DNA of 64,000 nt from Muscardinus avellanarius (taxonomy: Eukaryota > Chordata > Mammalia > Rodentia > Gliridae), in NCBI GenBank assembly GCA_963383645.1, contig OY726569.1, positions 29,544,599 to 29,608,598 of the forward strand, read 5' to 3'. The position numbers were made by a program, and so were the translations under genes. The notes beneath the pieces are model-generated. The model made no database searches, was not told where the DNA came from, and was given only the letters and a program-made list of their open reading frames with translations. This document shows positions 34,515 through 47,300 of the stretch, in pieces. How positions within the stretch are numbered: the first letter of the stretch is position 1; each line of letters opens with the position of its first letter.

Positions 34515-34620
34515 TGTGATTAGAGCTGAGATTGATGTGAAGGGGCGCCACAGACGGCAGAGAGAGTCAATAAAACGAGAGGATCACATTAGAGGCGACA
34601 GAGAGAGCTTTAAATTACAA
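34515..34620. promoter_or_regulatory. Candidate conserved intronic element
   Basis: This is non-repetitive sequence with GTGTGATTAGAG, TTGATGTGA, CAATAAAA, CACATTAGAGGCG and TTTAAATTACAAG close together, mixing TAAT/ATTA cores with CpG-containing words. No frame is open throughout. Regulatory function is a guess from composition. Confidence 0.25.
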
Positions 34621-34824
34621 GGCTGCTGCGCTGAGGGGGTGGGGGGAGGGAGGCCTGGAGCCATGGGAGGGTGGGAGTTCTGAGGGTGTAGCTGTCCCCT
34701 GAGATGAATCTGCCAGCTCCAAAATGGCCCTCAGTACCGCTGCTCCCCTGCTGTCCCTTCAACCCACCCTCCCTCGCAAGGGGGGAGGGAGGGTGAGAAT
34801 GCCGGGGAGAAACAGGAGACAGAT

Positions 34825-34826
34825 TT

Positions 34827-34882
<56 letters not shown>

Positions 34883-34900
34883 TTGTTCTTTCTTTCTTTT
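34825..34900 (+). repeat. (CTTT)n microsatellite
   Basis: A pure (CTTT)n run of about 14 units is followed by a degenerate T/C-rich end. No SINE adjoins it on the right orientation side. Confidence 0.9.
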
Positions 34901-34904
34901 TTGG

Positions 34905-35700
34905 CATTGTCTTCTTCCTCCTTCCACACCTGGATCTGTCTTTCCTTAAGATGAGAAGAGGAGGATGGAAGTGCTATTTTCTACTTTCAGAGCGAGCGCA
35001 GCAGGAGTTACTGCCCCACAAAAGCAAAATAGAGTCATAATCACTGAGCCCTAAGGGTGGGCTGAGACACAGTGCACAGAAAAGGAAAACATCAGGGAGC
35101 CCAAGAGGCAGCAGGACATGTGCTGGGATCCAGAGAGGGAGAGAGCCCACAGGAGCGAGCAGGAGACACAAACGGGCTTGGACGTGAAGTTGCGGAAGCA
35201 GGTGGAAAGCTGAAAGGCAGGCCCTGAGACCAGGGAAAACGAAGAGACAATCAGAGAAGTACTGAAGCCAAAAGAAGGACCAAACCATGAACTGTGAGGA
35301 AGGAGCCAGGGCCAGCAGCCAGAGCTGGAGGGAAGCCGTCCAGGGATGCTTCCTCCGGCGAGGACGCCCCTCTGTACAGCCTCCTACCTCTAGCCCACCA
35401 AGGACAAGAAAAGATACACTACTGCTCTCTGGTGGTTACAGAGAGAACACCTGCAAGAGGGCAGGCCCCCCTGGGGGGCGGACACACTGGCTTTTCTCTT
35501 CCACAAGTCTCAAGAAGACACAAAGCAAAATCCACGTCTCCATTCTCCAAACCCAACTACAGGGCAAAGGATTTTGCAGCAAAGTCTATTACAGGAAGCA
35601 TCACATTTGTTTAAAATTTGCATACAATGATTTATACATCAGATCCTTCCAAAGGTTTTTTGCCTTCTACTGTGTGTGTGAGTGTGTGTGTGTGCACGCA
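34905..35700. other. Unique intron 1 sequence
   Basis: No repeats and no supported exon are seen. A short CA/GT stretch at 35670-35707 leads into the next SINE. Confidence 0.5.
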
Positions 35701-35707
35701 CACACAC

Positions 35708-36240
35708 AGTACTAGGGATTGAGCCCAGGGGTATTCTACCTCTAAACTAGACCCTCAGCCTTTTGTATTTTTATTTTGAAACAGGGTCTTAAGTTACTGC
35801 ACACTGGCCTTGAAACTGTAATCCTCCGGTCTCAGCCTCCCATGTACTGGGAGTACACGGCCTGCACCTGCGCCAGGCTGCCCTCCACCTCTGTGGCTGA
35901 CCAGCTTTCCCTTGCTCATAGCCAGTCTGTAGGTTTTTTTTTTTTTTTTCTCTTTCTCTCTGAAATTCCTGCCTTAAAGCATCGCCGTCTCCACATTCTC
36001 CTTGCCCTTGCTTCCTCCTTTTTGTCTCACCTGTTGCCTTCAAGAGGAAGCCACCATGGAAAGAAGGGGAAAAGGAGAGATGGAGTGTACTGCCCCTACT
36101 TAAGAGAGATTAATGATATAAACAGCAAATCAACTAACTAGGGCTCCTTCCTTCCTTCTCTCCCTGTGGTAGAAGCAAACCCAGGGCCTCCAGCATGCTA
36201 GGCAAGCACTCTGCCACTGCGCGGCATCCCCAGCCCCTGA
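35708..36240 (-). repeat. Minus-strand SINE and a longer ID
   Basis: A diverged minus-strand composite lies at 35708-35875. A minus-strand ID with the intact ctagcatgctaggcaagcactctgccac middle lies at about 36165-36236. Confidence 0.7.
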
Positions 36241-36245
36241 GCTTG

Positions 36246-36400
36246 CTTTCTTAAAGTGGTAGAACATGGCTTTGGATCCATGCAGGCCTGGGTTCCATCC
36301 TGGCTCCACCAATCACAGGTGTCAACCTTGGGAAGTTACTTATGGAGCCTCAGTTACTGTATCTGGGAAAATGGGAACAATGCTATCTTCCTTCTCCAGT
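36246..36400 (+). repeat. MIR SINE fragment
   Basis: The order ggcctgggttccatcctggctcc, accttgggaagttacttat, gcctcagttactgtatctggg, aaatgggaacaatgct follows the core of the old mammalian MIR family in plus orientation. Confidence 0.65.
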
Positions 36401-36414
36401 TGTCAAAAGTCAGA

Positions 36415-36995
36415 ACAGCCAAGCGTGGTGGCCCACGCTTATAATCCCCGTGCTTGGGAGGCGAAGACAGGAGGATCGCGCAGGTTTGAAGCCAGCTACA
36501 CTGACTTAAGAGACCCTATTTCCAAATATAAAAAAAGTATAGCTGGGCGTGGTGGCGCACGCTTGTAATCCCTGCGCTTGGGAGGCTGAGACAGGAGGAT
36601 CACACAGGTTCGAAGCCAGCCTCAGCTACTTAGTGAGGCTCTCAGCAACTTAGTGAGACCCTGTTTCCAAATAAAATATAAAATAGGTCTGGGAGTATAG
36701 CCCGGAGGTAGAAGGGCTTCCAGTACCACCACCAAAAAAAAAAAAAAAAAAAAAAAAATCAGAACCGGTAAGATATGAAAATTGCAAATACTAGCCTGCC
36801 ATGGTGGTACACGTTTGTAATCTCAGTACTTGGGAGGCTGAGACAGGAGAATCCTAGACTCGAGGCCAGTCTTAGCTACTTATGAAGCCCTCCACAATTT
36901 AGTGAAACCCTGTTTCAAAATAAGGAATAAAAAATAGAGCTGGGGGTGTAGCTTGGAAGTAGAATGCCCCTGAGTTCAATTTTCAGTACTGAAGA
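36415..36995 (+). repeat. Three plus-strand B1-dID SINEs
   Basis: A left half lies at 36418-36540, a composite at 36541-36733 with an A tail to about 36758, and another composite at 36795-36995. Confidence 0.85.
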
Positions 36996-36999
36996 AAAA

Positions 37000-37380
37000 A
37001 AAAATTGCAAATACTGAGTGTCAGAGAGGAGAGTTCAGTGCCGCTCTCCAGGCAGTTCCTCCCCTGGAGAGGAGCAAGGTGTCTACACAGAGGCTGACAA
37101 CTTTCCTGCTGCTTTGCCCTTTTCTTGATGGACCCATCCTCTGACCTCTGCCCTTTTCAACTGAGGGTACAATAACAGGAGGACAGGATATAATCCTAGT
37201 CTTCCTAGCAGCAGAGTTCACTTCTTACTTGGCTTTCTTGATTGCTGGGCCTAGAAACACTCATACCAAAGCAAAAAGTGGAACCTTTGTCTAGGCTTTC
37301 GCCTGTATTAAGCACAGCAGCCGCCAATATCTGGATCAAAACTATTATGACCTCTTCCCCCCATTTAAAACTATCATTTG
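37000..37380. other. Unique intron 1 sequence
   Basis: Nothing recognisable between the SINE clusters. Confidence 0.5.
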
Positions 37381-37382
37381 AG

Positions 37383-37929
37383 CCAGGCATGGTGGCACAT
37401 GCTGGTAATTTCAGCATTTGGGAGGCTGAGACAGGAGGATCCGGGTTTGTGGCCAGCCTCAGCTACTTAGAGAGGCCCTCTGCAACTCAGTGAGACCCTG
37501 TTTCAAAAAATAAACAATAAAAAATAGGGCTGGTGGGTGTGGCTCAGAGGTAGAATGCCTCTGTGTTCCATTCCCTGTACCACAAAAAAAGGTGGGGAGG
37601 AGTCATTTGCAGCAGGGTTCAGTGGTTAACACCTGTAATCATAGTTTTTTAGGGGCTAAAACAGGAAGAAAACAGGTTCAAGGCCAGCCTCAGCAATTTA
37701 GCAAACACTTGTTTCAAAATTAAAAAAAAAGAGCCAGGCGTGGTGGTGTATACTTGTCATCCTAGCTTGGGAGGCTGACAGAGGAGGATCGCACAGGTTC
37801 GAAGCCCATCTCAGCTACTTAGTGAGGCTCTCAGCAACTTAGTGAGACCCTGTTTCCAAATAAATTATAAAAAATAGGGCTGGAGGTATAGCCTGGAGGT
37901 AGAAAGCCTCTGGGTTTCACCCCACAGTA

Positions 37930-37976
<47 letters not shown>

Positions 37977-38438
37977 GCTGGGTATGGTAGCCCACACCTG
38001 TAATCCCAGTACCTCGGAGGCTGAGACAGGAGGATCACAGGTTCACAGACAGCCTCAGCTACTTAGTGAGGCCCTCTGCAACTTAGTGAGACCCTGTTTC
38101 AAAACAAAGAGTAAAACATAGTGCTGGGGATGTAGCTTGGAGGCAAAATGCCCCTGGGTTCCATCCCCAGTACTGCAGAAAAATAAAGAGAGAATTAAAA
38201 AATAGGGCTAGTGGTATAGCTTGGAGATAGACTGCCCCTGGGTTCAATCCCAGTACTGGGAAAAAAATTAAACAAGAGTTTTGGCTGGGCATACCGGGAT
38301 TACAGATGCCTTTAAGCTCAGTTCTTGGGAGTAGCAAGACTCCCAGCAACCGCGCAAGACCATTTCATGGAAAAAATAATAAAAAGGGCTGAGGGTGTAG
38401 CTCAGAGGCACAATGTCCCTGGGTCTAATCCCTAATAC

Positions 38439-38502
<64 letters not shown>

Positions 38503-38610
38503 AAGAAATAGTTTCTCTAAGTTGATGATGCTGACCTCCAACCTGTGATCCTCCTGTCTCAGCCTCTCTCAAGTACTTGGATTACAAGTGTGTGTCACCA
38601 TGCCCCACCG
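37383..38610. repeat. SINE cluster with (CA)n and (GA)n tails
   Basis: Plus-strand copies lie at about 37383-37590, 37610-37720, 37735-37930, 37978-38180, 38195-38262 and 38285-38440. A (CA)n array at 37931-37972 and a (GA)n array at about 38441-38498 each begin at a dID 3' end. A minus-strand left half lies at 38520-38610. Confidence 0.8.
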
Positions 38611-38614
38611 ATTT

Positions 38615-39510
38615 CTCCATTTTAATTCTACCTGTCTCTCCCATACCTCTCCTTACCACCCCACATAAATATTTAGGGGCTGCATATTTTTTGCAAGGTA
38701 GGTTTTTTTTTCCAAAAGACGGAAAGAAGTTGAGTATGGCAGGAAATTAAATAGACAGGGAGAGAAGAAATTTCACAGAGGGTAACAAAAGACTGTAAAG
38801 CAGAGCAAAGGGGAGTCGAGGGGGATGAGGCAGGTCTTGATCTGCACGTGTAAACACTGGGTCTCTTCTAGGCCTCCTCGTGCTGGCCCCATACTGGGCG
38901 ACTGAGTGTCCCCAGTGAGAGGGAAGCTGTCTTAGACCTTGTAAAATGCTTAAGGTGGGCGTGAGGGGACCAGGTGGGAAAAAGGGAGGCTCAGGGAAAG
39001 ATGGGGTGGGTAGGGAGCAGACAGGTAGAATGGAGGCGGTGGGCTGAAACCACACTCATCCACAAGTGTGTGGGTTTGCCGAATGTGCTGCTGGCAGGGC
39101 AGGCATCCAGGGGAGAAGCCTCCTGCCTTGGTGTCTCTAGAGACCTTGGAAAGTGACAGCTGTCTTAGGACAGCTGTGTGCAGCTGCCTTGCTTCATGGC
39201 TCTGCGTGTTCTTATAGTGAGCGCACTGGGGAGACTTGACAGGGACTAATGGTCTATGTGCCTCAGGCTTAGAAAACCACAGGCATCCAGCTCGGAACCC
39301 TTCTGTATGAGCACGTGGGAGAGAAGGGACAGGGGTGAATTTTAGAAGACAGATCTTCCTGAATTTGGGAGGAATTGTAGGCAACTCTTCTATGATTATT
39401 TGGAATATTACTGTAAGTAATATTTAAGTTTTCTGATTCTTTGATTAGATGTGAACCCATGATTCCATTTAAATACAGGTTGAGTATTCCTAATCTCAAA
39501 AGCCAAAGTG
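38615..39510. other. Unique intron 1 sequence
   Basis: There are no SINE signatures in about 900 bases. No exon is supported. Confidence 0.5.
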
Positions 39511-39514
39511 TGGG

Positions 39515-40092
39515 TTGGGGAATGTAGCTCGGTGGTAGAGCAGTTGCCTAGCATGTACAAGGTTCTGGGTTAGATCTCTAGCACCACCCAAAACACAGAA
39601 ATAGTTCCACTTTTTTGTTCTTGTTTTGTTTTTTGGTGGAACTGGTGATTTTTGTGTGTGTGTGTGTGGGTCTGGGGATGGAACCCAGGGGCATTCTACC
39701 TCCGAGCTACACCTCCAGCCCTATTTTTTATTCTTTATTTTGAAACTGGGTCTCACTGAGTTGCAGAGGACCTCACTAAGTAGCTGAGGCTGTCCGCGAA
39801 CCGCGATCCTCGGGTCTCAGCCTTCCGAATGCTAGGATTACAAGCCTGCGCCACCACGCCTGGCTGGAACTGGTGATTGAGCCCAAAGGCATCCTATTTC
39901 CAAGCTACCTTTTGATTTTATTTGGAAGCAAGGTCTCATTAGATTGCTAAAAGTCTTGTAGTATTTAAGTTATGTTGGTGAGGCTATCCTTGAACTTTCT
40001 ATCCTCCTGTCTCAGCATCCCAAGGACTGGAATTACGGTGTGTGCCATCACACTCTGAATTTTTCTTCTTTTCTTTTTTCTTTCTTTCTTTC

Positions 40093-40135
<43 letters not shown>

Positions 40136-41465
40136 CTCTTTCTGTGGTACTGAGGATTGAATCCAGTTGTGCCTCTGAGCTACCCCCAGCCCTATTTTAT
40201 TTTTTTATTTTGAAACAGAATCTAGTTGCTGAGGATGGTCTTGAACCTGTGATCCTACTATCTCAGCCTTCCAAGTACTGGGATTATAGGCATGTACCAC
40301 CATGCCCGGCTTTTTTTTTCTTTTTTTTTTCTTTTTTATTGCAGGTACTGGAGATTGAACTCAGGGCCCTGAACATACTAGTTAAGCCCCCAAGTTACAT
40401 CTCCAGCCCTTATTAAATTTTGAGAAAGGGTCTTGTTAAACTGGGCATGATGGTACACATCTATAATCCCCCAAACTCTTAAGGCTGAGACAGAAGTATC
40501 ACAAATTCAAAACTAGCCTCCCAATTTAGTGAAAGCCTGTCTCAAATTAAAAAATAAAAGGGTGGAGGTATAGTTTAGTGGTAGAGCACCCCTGTGTTCA
40601 ATCCCCAGTTCTGGGAGGAAAAAATAAAAAAAAGAGAGAGAGACAGAGACAGAGACAAAGAAAGAGAGAAAAAGGATCTTGTTAAATTGCCCAAGCAAGC
40701 CGGGTGTGGTGGTGCACGCTTGTAATCCCAGCATTGGGGAAGTTGAGACCAGGATCACGGTTCGCGGACAGCCTCAGCTACTTAGTAAGGCCCTCTGCAA
40801 CTCAGTGAGACCCGGTTTCAAAATAAAGAATAAAAAATAGGGCAGGGGGTGTAGCTTGGAGGTAGAATGCCCCTGGGTTCCATCCCAGACCCACCCCCCA
40901 AAAAAATAAATAACCCAAGCAGAGACTTGCTAAATTGCCCAGGCTGGACTCAAACTTGTGAAATTCCTGCCTCAGCCTCCTGAGTAGCTGGGATTACAGG
41001 TATATATTACCATGCCTGTCAAAATCTGAAACCTTGCTGGGCGTGGTGGTGCATGCTTGTAATTCCAGTACTTGAGAGGCTGAGACAGGAGGATCGCAGG
41101 TTCATGGCCAGCCTCAGCTACTTAGTAAAGCCCTCCACAACTTAGTGAAACCCTATTTCAAAATAAAGAATAAAAAATAGGGCTCGGAGCTTGGCGTGGT
41201 GGTCCATGCTTGTAATCCCAGCATTTGGGAGACTGAGACAGGAGGACCGCGGTTCGAGGCCAGCCTCAGCTACTTAGTGAGGCCCTTTGCAACTCAGTGA
41301 GACCTTGTTTCAAAATAAAGAACAAAATGTAGGGCTGGGGGTGTAGCTCAGAGGTAGAATGCCCTTGGGTTCCATCCTCAGTACCACACACACACACAAA
41401 AATAGGGCTGGGGATGTAGCTGTGAGGTAAAGTGCCCCTAGGTTCAATCCCCAGTACTGGGGGGG
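39515..41465. repeat. SINE cluster with (CTTT)n
   Basis: A plus-strand ID with intact middle (gttgcctagcatgtacaagg) lies at 39515-39590. Minus-strand composites lie at 39665-39865, 39875-40060, 40143-40313 and 40345-40410. Plus-strand composites lie at 40440-40610, 40699-40900, 41035-41190, 41192-41390 and 41402-41460. A (CTTT)n array lies at about 40078-40142. Confidence 0.8.
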
Positions 41466-41674
41466 AAAAAAAAAATCTGAAACCTTTTGAGTATCAACAT
41501 GATGCCAATGTCATAAGTCGAAGATTCCACAGCTGGTCTTGTGATGAGTTGTAGACAAAACACAGGTGCAACTCTAAATATTGTATAAAGTTACCTTCAG
41601 GTCATGTGTATAAGACATGTATGAAACAAAATGAATTTCATGTTTAGACTTGGGTCCCTCCCAAAGATACCTAT

Positions 41675-41821
<147 letters not shown>

Positions 41822-41884
41822 CAAAATCTAAAACACTTCTGGTCCCAAGCTTTTAGAAAAACAGATATTCAACCTGTAGTTGCA

Positions 41885-42115
41885 GTAATAATAAAATAAT
41901 AACAGCTTTAAATGTTCACCATGTGCCAGGCACTGTGCTGAGCCCTGAGCAAGCATCACATCACCAATCCTCCAGTATAACTGGAAGCAATACATATAGC
42001 TATTTATTCCCATTTTGAAACATGGAAACAGACTGAGATGGGTTAAATGACTTTTAAGGTCTCCTACTTAGAAAAGGGAGATAAGATTAGATCTCAGGTA
42101 GCCCAACTACACAGC
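41885..42115 (-). repeat. MIR SINE, reverse orientation
   Basis: The words accatgtgccaggcactgtgctgagc, ttcccattttgaaacatgg and aaatgac follow the reverse complement of MIR (the tgccaggcactgtgct block is its hallmark). Confidence 0.7.
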
Positions 42116-42145
42116 CTTTCATGTTGGGTTAATCTGTAAATTTTC

Positions 42146-42150
42146 TCTTT

Positions 42151-42202
<52 letters not shown>

Positions 42203-42805
42203 TTCCCCCCCTGTTTGTGTGTAGTAATGGGGATTGAGTCCAGGGGCATCTACCTCCAAGTTATACCCCAGCTTGATTTTTTGTTGTTGTTGTTGTTTCT
42301 TATTTGGAAACAGGGTCTCACTAAGTTGTCAAGGCTGGCTTTGAACCTGTGAGCCTTCTGTCTCAGCCTCCCAAGTACTAGGATTTCAAGTATGTGCCAC
42401 CATGCCTGGCTCCTACTTTATTTTTTATTTGGAAACAGGGTCTTGTTAATTGCTGTGAGCCTCACTAAGTTGCTGGGGCTGGCTTCAAACCTGTGATTCT
42501 CCTGTCTGATCCTCCCAAGTACTGGGATTACAGGCCTATGTCACCAAGCCTGGCTTAATCTGTAAATTTCTAAACTCGGGCTGGCTGGGCGTGGTGGCAC
42601 AGGTTTGTAATCTCAGTACTTGGGAGGCTGAGGCAGGAGGATCACAGGTTCACAGTCAGCTTCAGCTACTTAGTGAGACTCTCTGCAACCGTGAGACCCT
42701 CTTTCAAAAAGAATTTAAAAAAATAAAGCTGAAGGTACAGCTTGGAGGCAGAATGTCCTGCGTTAAATCTCCAGTACTTAAAAAAAAAAAAAAAAAAAAA
42801 AAGGA
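42146..42805. repeat. (CTTT)n plus SINE copies
   Basis: A (CTTT)n array lies at 42146-42203. Minus-strand copies lie at about 42225-42415 and 42420-42560. A plus-strand composite lies at 42580-42780 with an A tail to about 42802. Confidence 0.85.
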
Positions 42806-42809
42806 AAGA

Positions 42810-43245
42810 AAGAAGGAGGAAAAACAATTCTGAACCCTGGCTGGTGTGCATTTTGAATGAGTTGCTTTGCCATGTATGGTGTGTGTCGCCTTGAGCAGAC
42901 TTGCCATCGTGCTCCTCTCTGAGCTTGGAGGCGCTAGGTGGTGGTCTCTCACTTAGTTTCTTAGGCTAGGATGGGCCAGGCCTGCACCACTGCTTTGCGC
43001 AGCTCCAGGCAGAGCCATTCCCGTTGCAGTCAGGGTCGCTGGCCATTCTGATAGAATGTGTGGAGAAAGAGGGAGAGATAAAGAGGGAGGGAGAGGAGAG
43101 TGAAGACCAGGTAGGGTTATTTGAATGATGATCTGCATAGGTACCCATTTGTGATAATGTCTCTTACAGTTGAAATTCTACACTTGTCTACCCACATTAG
43201 CATATGAACATCATCAGGTAAGCAGTCTGGCATCATTTATAAACA
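42810..43245. other. Unique intron 1 sequence
   Basis: About 440 bases between SINE copies. No repeat or exon was recognised. Confidence 0.5.
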
Positions 43246-43249
43246 CAAA

Positions 43250-43960
43250 TCTAGGGGGCATGATGGCACACGCTTGTAATCCCCGCTCTTGGGAGGCTGG
43301 GACAGGAGGATCACACAGGTTCAAAGCCGGCCTCAGCTACTTAGTGAGGCTCTCAGCAACTCAGTGAGACTCTTTTTCCAAATAAAGTATAAAATAGGTC
43401 TGTGAGTATAGCCCCGAGATAGAAACGCCCCTGGGTTCCACCCTCGGTCCCATAAAAAAATAAAAATAAAAACACAAACTTGGGCTGGGCACAGTGCTGC
43501 ACACCTGTAATCTAGCTACTGGGATGGTGGCTGAGACTAAGGAAGGAGGGTCCTAAATTTGAGGTCAGCCTGGGCAACTTAGGGAGACCCTGTCTCAAGA
43601 AACACAAAGAGCTGGGGAGCTCAGTGGTAGAGTCCCTGGTTCCTATCCCCAGGACCACAGGACAAAACAGAGCCTTGGGGCTGGGGATCTAGCTCTGTGG
43701 TAGAGCGTGTGTTGAGCATTTGGAAGGCCCCTGGATTCATTTCCCAGCACCAAAACAAGATCTCACTCACAACCTTTAGAATCAGAGAGACCTGGAACCA
43801 GATTCTAATTCTATTCCCTAGTATGTAAATCACCACAGCTGAGTTGCTTAAAGCCTCAATTCAGTTTCTTCACAGAGAGAATGAAAATAGTTCCTCGTGG
43901 AGCTGTGTCCATTGAGATGGTCACTGCGGAGACTGGCACTTGGGATGTGATCAATAAATG
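43250..43960 (+). repeat. SINEs and a MIR fragment
   Basis: A B1-dID composite lies at 43255-43455. A more B1-typical copy (gctgggcacagtgctgcacacctgtaat) with two ID-like right ends lies at about 43480-43755, the last with an intact ID middle. A plus-oriented MIR-like stretch lies at 43775-43960. Confidence 0.7.
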
Positions 43961-44244
43961 GAAATGATGATTACCATCCACGGCCTTATTTCCTGAGCTG
44001 GGGCCAAGCATATATTGCTCTTGGATTATGTGTGGTGGGTGGCGGAAGGCCTGTGTGTGGCCCTGTGGGAGCACCCCTTGGGGGTTGGTGGAGGTGCTCA
44101 CGCTGGACCCCTGCCCCATGGCAGCTTCCCCAGGTTTTCTTGCTACACCTGTGTGGCCCTGGGCTTTCCACCCAGCATTGGGGTGTCCACTGCGGTGTTC
44201 TGATGGCTGTAAGTGCTTGGTGGCCGGCTGGCACGGGCGTGTTG

Positions 44245-44345
44245 GGGTGGTGGTAATTACTGGGATGGCCCAGCCCTAATGAGTGTGATCTCGTTACACT
44301 CTCGCCGCCTCTAATGGAGCTAACCTCATTTCACAGCCATTAGAG
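44245..44345. promoter_or_regulatory. Candidate conserved intronic element with repeated TAATG/TAATT words
   Basis: The stretch contains GGTAATTACTGGG, CCTAATGAGTGTGATC, TCTAATGGAGCTAACC and GCCATTAGAG within about 100 bases, interleaved with CpG words (CTCGTTACACTCTCGCCGCC). Four ATTA/TAAT cores in non-repetitive sequence suggest homeodomain input; this is inferred. Confidence 0.35.
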
Positions 44346-47300
44346 ATGGAGATGAGGCCCCGCCCACGGGCCCCACCAGCTGCAGCTCTCTCAGCTTGGG
44401 CCACGTTCTTTCCCTTGCTCGCCATTGCTGGGTCCACCTCTCCTTCTCCCTCCTTTTTCCTGCTCCTCCCTCTAGGTTTCCCTCTCCTGTTCTCCATTGT
44501 TCTTTTCCCCATCCGTCTTCCACTCCTCTCCTTTCTCCTTCCTTTTTCCTGTCTCCCTTCTGTCTCCTCCCCTCCATTCCTGGGCTCCTTCCCTTCACTC
44601 AGCACCTCCCCTCTCTCTTCCCACACCATCCAGTCCTCCCATGCCCCTTTCTCCATCCTCTTCTCCACGCCCCTCCCCCGCTCTTCCCTGCTGCTGGCCT
44701 TCCCCTCCCCCACATTGCCCTGTCTGGCCAAAGGAGAAATCTCAAGGGGAAACCAGCAAAGACAAACAAGGAGCAGTGACTTCATTATCATCGTTAATTT
44801 GCCACTTCAGTTCCTCCCACAAGGGTCAAAGCCAGCGCGGCTTGAACTCAAGACTGACACGAGGCTGAGGCCGCAGCCTGCTTTTCCAGCTCCGCCTGGC
44901 CCTCCCTCCTCCTCCCCTCCTCGGCGGTCTTCATTTCCCTGTGGGGGGTCAGGCTCCTGCTTTCTCTCCAAGTTCTTTCCTAGGGCTCACGGCCTCTCTC
45001 GCCGCCCTTCCGTTTTCATTGAATCTGACCATCTCTCTGGCTCCCTCCATCTCCGCCACATTCCCTTGTCTCCCCACTCCTCCCGGTCCAGTCTATCCTA
45101 AGCCTTCCCTGTCCTTCCCTGCTCATGTCTCTTTGTAATCTCCAGTGCACCTCTTTCTCTAAACCACCAGGATTTTACAGCCTGAAGCTGGAGGTACAAG
45201 AAAGACATTTATGGCCCAAGCAGGCCAGTGACACTGCATACAGGATGGAGACAACTTCAGAGGAGCCCTTGGGGTCCAGGAGTGCTGGAAACCCAGGCTC
45301 AGGACAGAAGCCCAGGGCCTTGGGCTTTGGTAACAATGGAAGGAATGAAAAATCTGAAGATGGAAATGGCGTCTACCCCATCAGTTCCTCCAGGGAATCA
45401 CAATCCAACACTTCAGCCCACCCTCTGCCCTCTTTCACTGAGAAGCCAAATGCCTGCCAATTGACTCTTGACCTTTAGCCCAAGCCCCGCCCCGAGGGGA
45501 GAGGCGGGAAGTAGTTAGCTGTGACTGGAAGAGGCACTGGGGAGGAAGTATCCACACGTGAAGTAAAAATTTCTGACCCACATCCATCCCGCCCCACCAG
45601 CTTTGCACTTAGACATACTACCCAGGACCAGACCCTGTATGCACACACCCTCTTCTCTCTGCCAAGGGCTCCTGCATACCCCGGCCATTTGCCTGCATGC
45701 ACCACTATGGCAAGCCTGAACTTTGGCTTTGATGTAATCCTACACTGCTGCCCATTACAGAGGAAGCTCCTGCTCACTCACTTAACATATGGGAAAAAAT
45801 GTTGAGGGTGCTGAGTTGTCTTGGTAGGATAGAACAAGATGTCTCCCTCCAGGTGTATGCACCCCCACACCACTGCTATAGCTTGATGACGGGCATGGGC
45901 AGAGCCCAGCCTCCAGGAAGTCACCTCCCACCCTTTCACCTTCCTCCTGGGCTTGGGGTGGAGGGATGGGTAGGCAGTGGGCTCCCTGGGGCTTTCCCCA
46001 GAGATGCAAGGGGCTCTGGGAAAGTGGGTGGTGGGATGACTGAGCTGAGTGTGAGGAGCCTGAAAAGAAAGATGGAAAAATCAATGAAATGAGTTTCTAA
46101 CGGTGAGGTAAAGGACCGCTGTGTCGACAGCCTGTCGCCTGCTGCAAAATATGAGCTGCCCAAGTCTGGGGCTGCGGCTGGCGGTGCCGCCACTGTTCTA
46201 GCGTCAGGCCCCCGCCCACCAGCCCTTCTCCTGCTGCCCTGGCCTTTCTTATTATAGCCAGACTCTCCCCCAGGGCTCCCAGAAGTTCTCTCTCCCATCT
46301 TTTTCCTGTATTTCTCAACCCTGCCAGGGTCTCTTTGGCTCTTTACTGTAGGAAAAGGACAGGTTATAATCCCTGATTGGGTTATTTCTTCCTCTATGGC
46401 ACCTGTACATCTAGACCTCTTTTTGTAGATTTCATTGTGATAGTTGTGGTGAGCTCTGTAACTCTTGTCTCCCCGTCTTCTAGATGCTTCCAGATTCTTT
46501 CAGCAATGGCCATCCCTCTCAGGGTTCTTTACATCAAGGTCTGGGCAGCAGTAACCCCTGCTTCCTTCTGCCTTTTGGTCCACTCGGCCAATGTGAATTT
46601 ACTCATAACCACCTGGGATTACAGGTGTGACAGGTGTTTAGGAAGAGCCTGTACTGATTTGTTCTTCATGACCATTGTTTGTATATTTGTGTGTGCATGC
46701 ACGTGTGCTTATGAGTGACGTAACTGCTTCATGCCTGGAAATGGGATGGGGATACTTCCAGTTCAAATCTGCCTACTTTAGTGTCTTTGGAAACAACCCT
46801 AAACCTTTTCTGGAAACCGCCTCTTTTCTCTGTTCTCCTCCGCATCTTCCTTTCAGGCTCCTAGGACTGTTCATTCATGTTTTTCTATACAGAGTTCACA
46901 CATCAGCCCTAAGAGTTACCCCTGGCTGCCTCCTAGTGTACCCCTAACCCCAAGTCTCTCCTCTCTGCCTCAGATCTCGCCGTGGCTGATTAACTTCTTT
47001 CTAGCCCTTCACTCTGGTTTCTGATTTCCCAACTTGCCCATTTATGCAGATTTAGGTCTAGGGGGTGGGGTGAAAGTTGGGAGGGCAACTGTAGGTCTCT
47101 CACTATTAATATGCGCTCAACAGATATTTATTAAGTCTGTCCGGTGTGACAGCTCTCAGATGACCATTGCATCTCATCCTGTATCTCCCACCAGGAGACT
47201 TGGTCTCAGACTAAAGGGACTTTTTTTTTCTGTCCTCTACAGACGGATTCCACTGTGCCCTCTGGCATTTCAGAACTCTCCTTTTCTCTACCCAGAGATT

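Larger units (their letters stand above)
33000..34820. other. Repeat-poor block in ZFHX2 intron 1
   Basis: No SINE signatures are seen over 1.8 kb, although both flanks are SINE-dense. It holds a (CCT)n run at 33303-33326, the palindrome/octamer pair at 33380-33405, a purine/pyrimidine-rich tract at 34100-34150 and an AT/GC-mixed stretch at 34515-34620. No exon is supported. Resistance to insertion and motif content make it a candidate regulatory block. Confidence 0.45.

Noticed and set aside
36165..36236. tRNA-like sequence
   Set aside because: The A-box/B-box resemblance comes from an ID SINE. There is no intact cloverleaf, and the same sequence recurs across the window.
37931..37972. (CA)n and other arrays as possible CRISPR-like or satellite repeats
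   Set aside because: These are simple one- to four-base microsatellites in a mammalian genome, without spacers.
41885..42115. Possible conserved enhancer
   Set aside because: It matches the reverse complement of the MIR SINE, so repeat origin is the simpler explanation.
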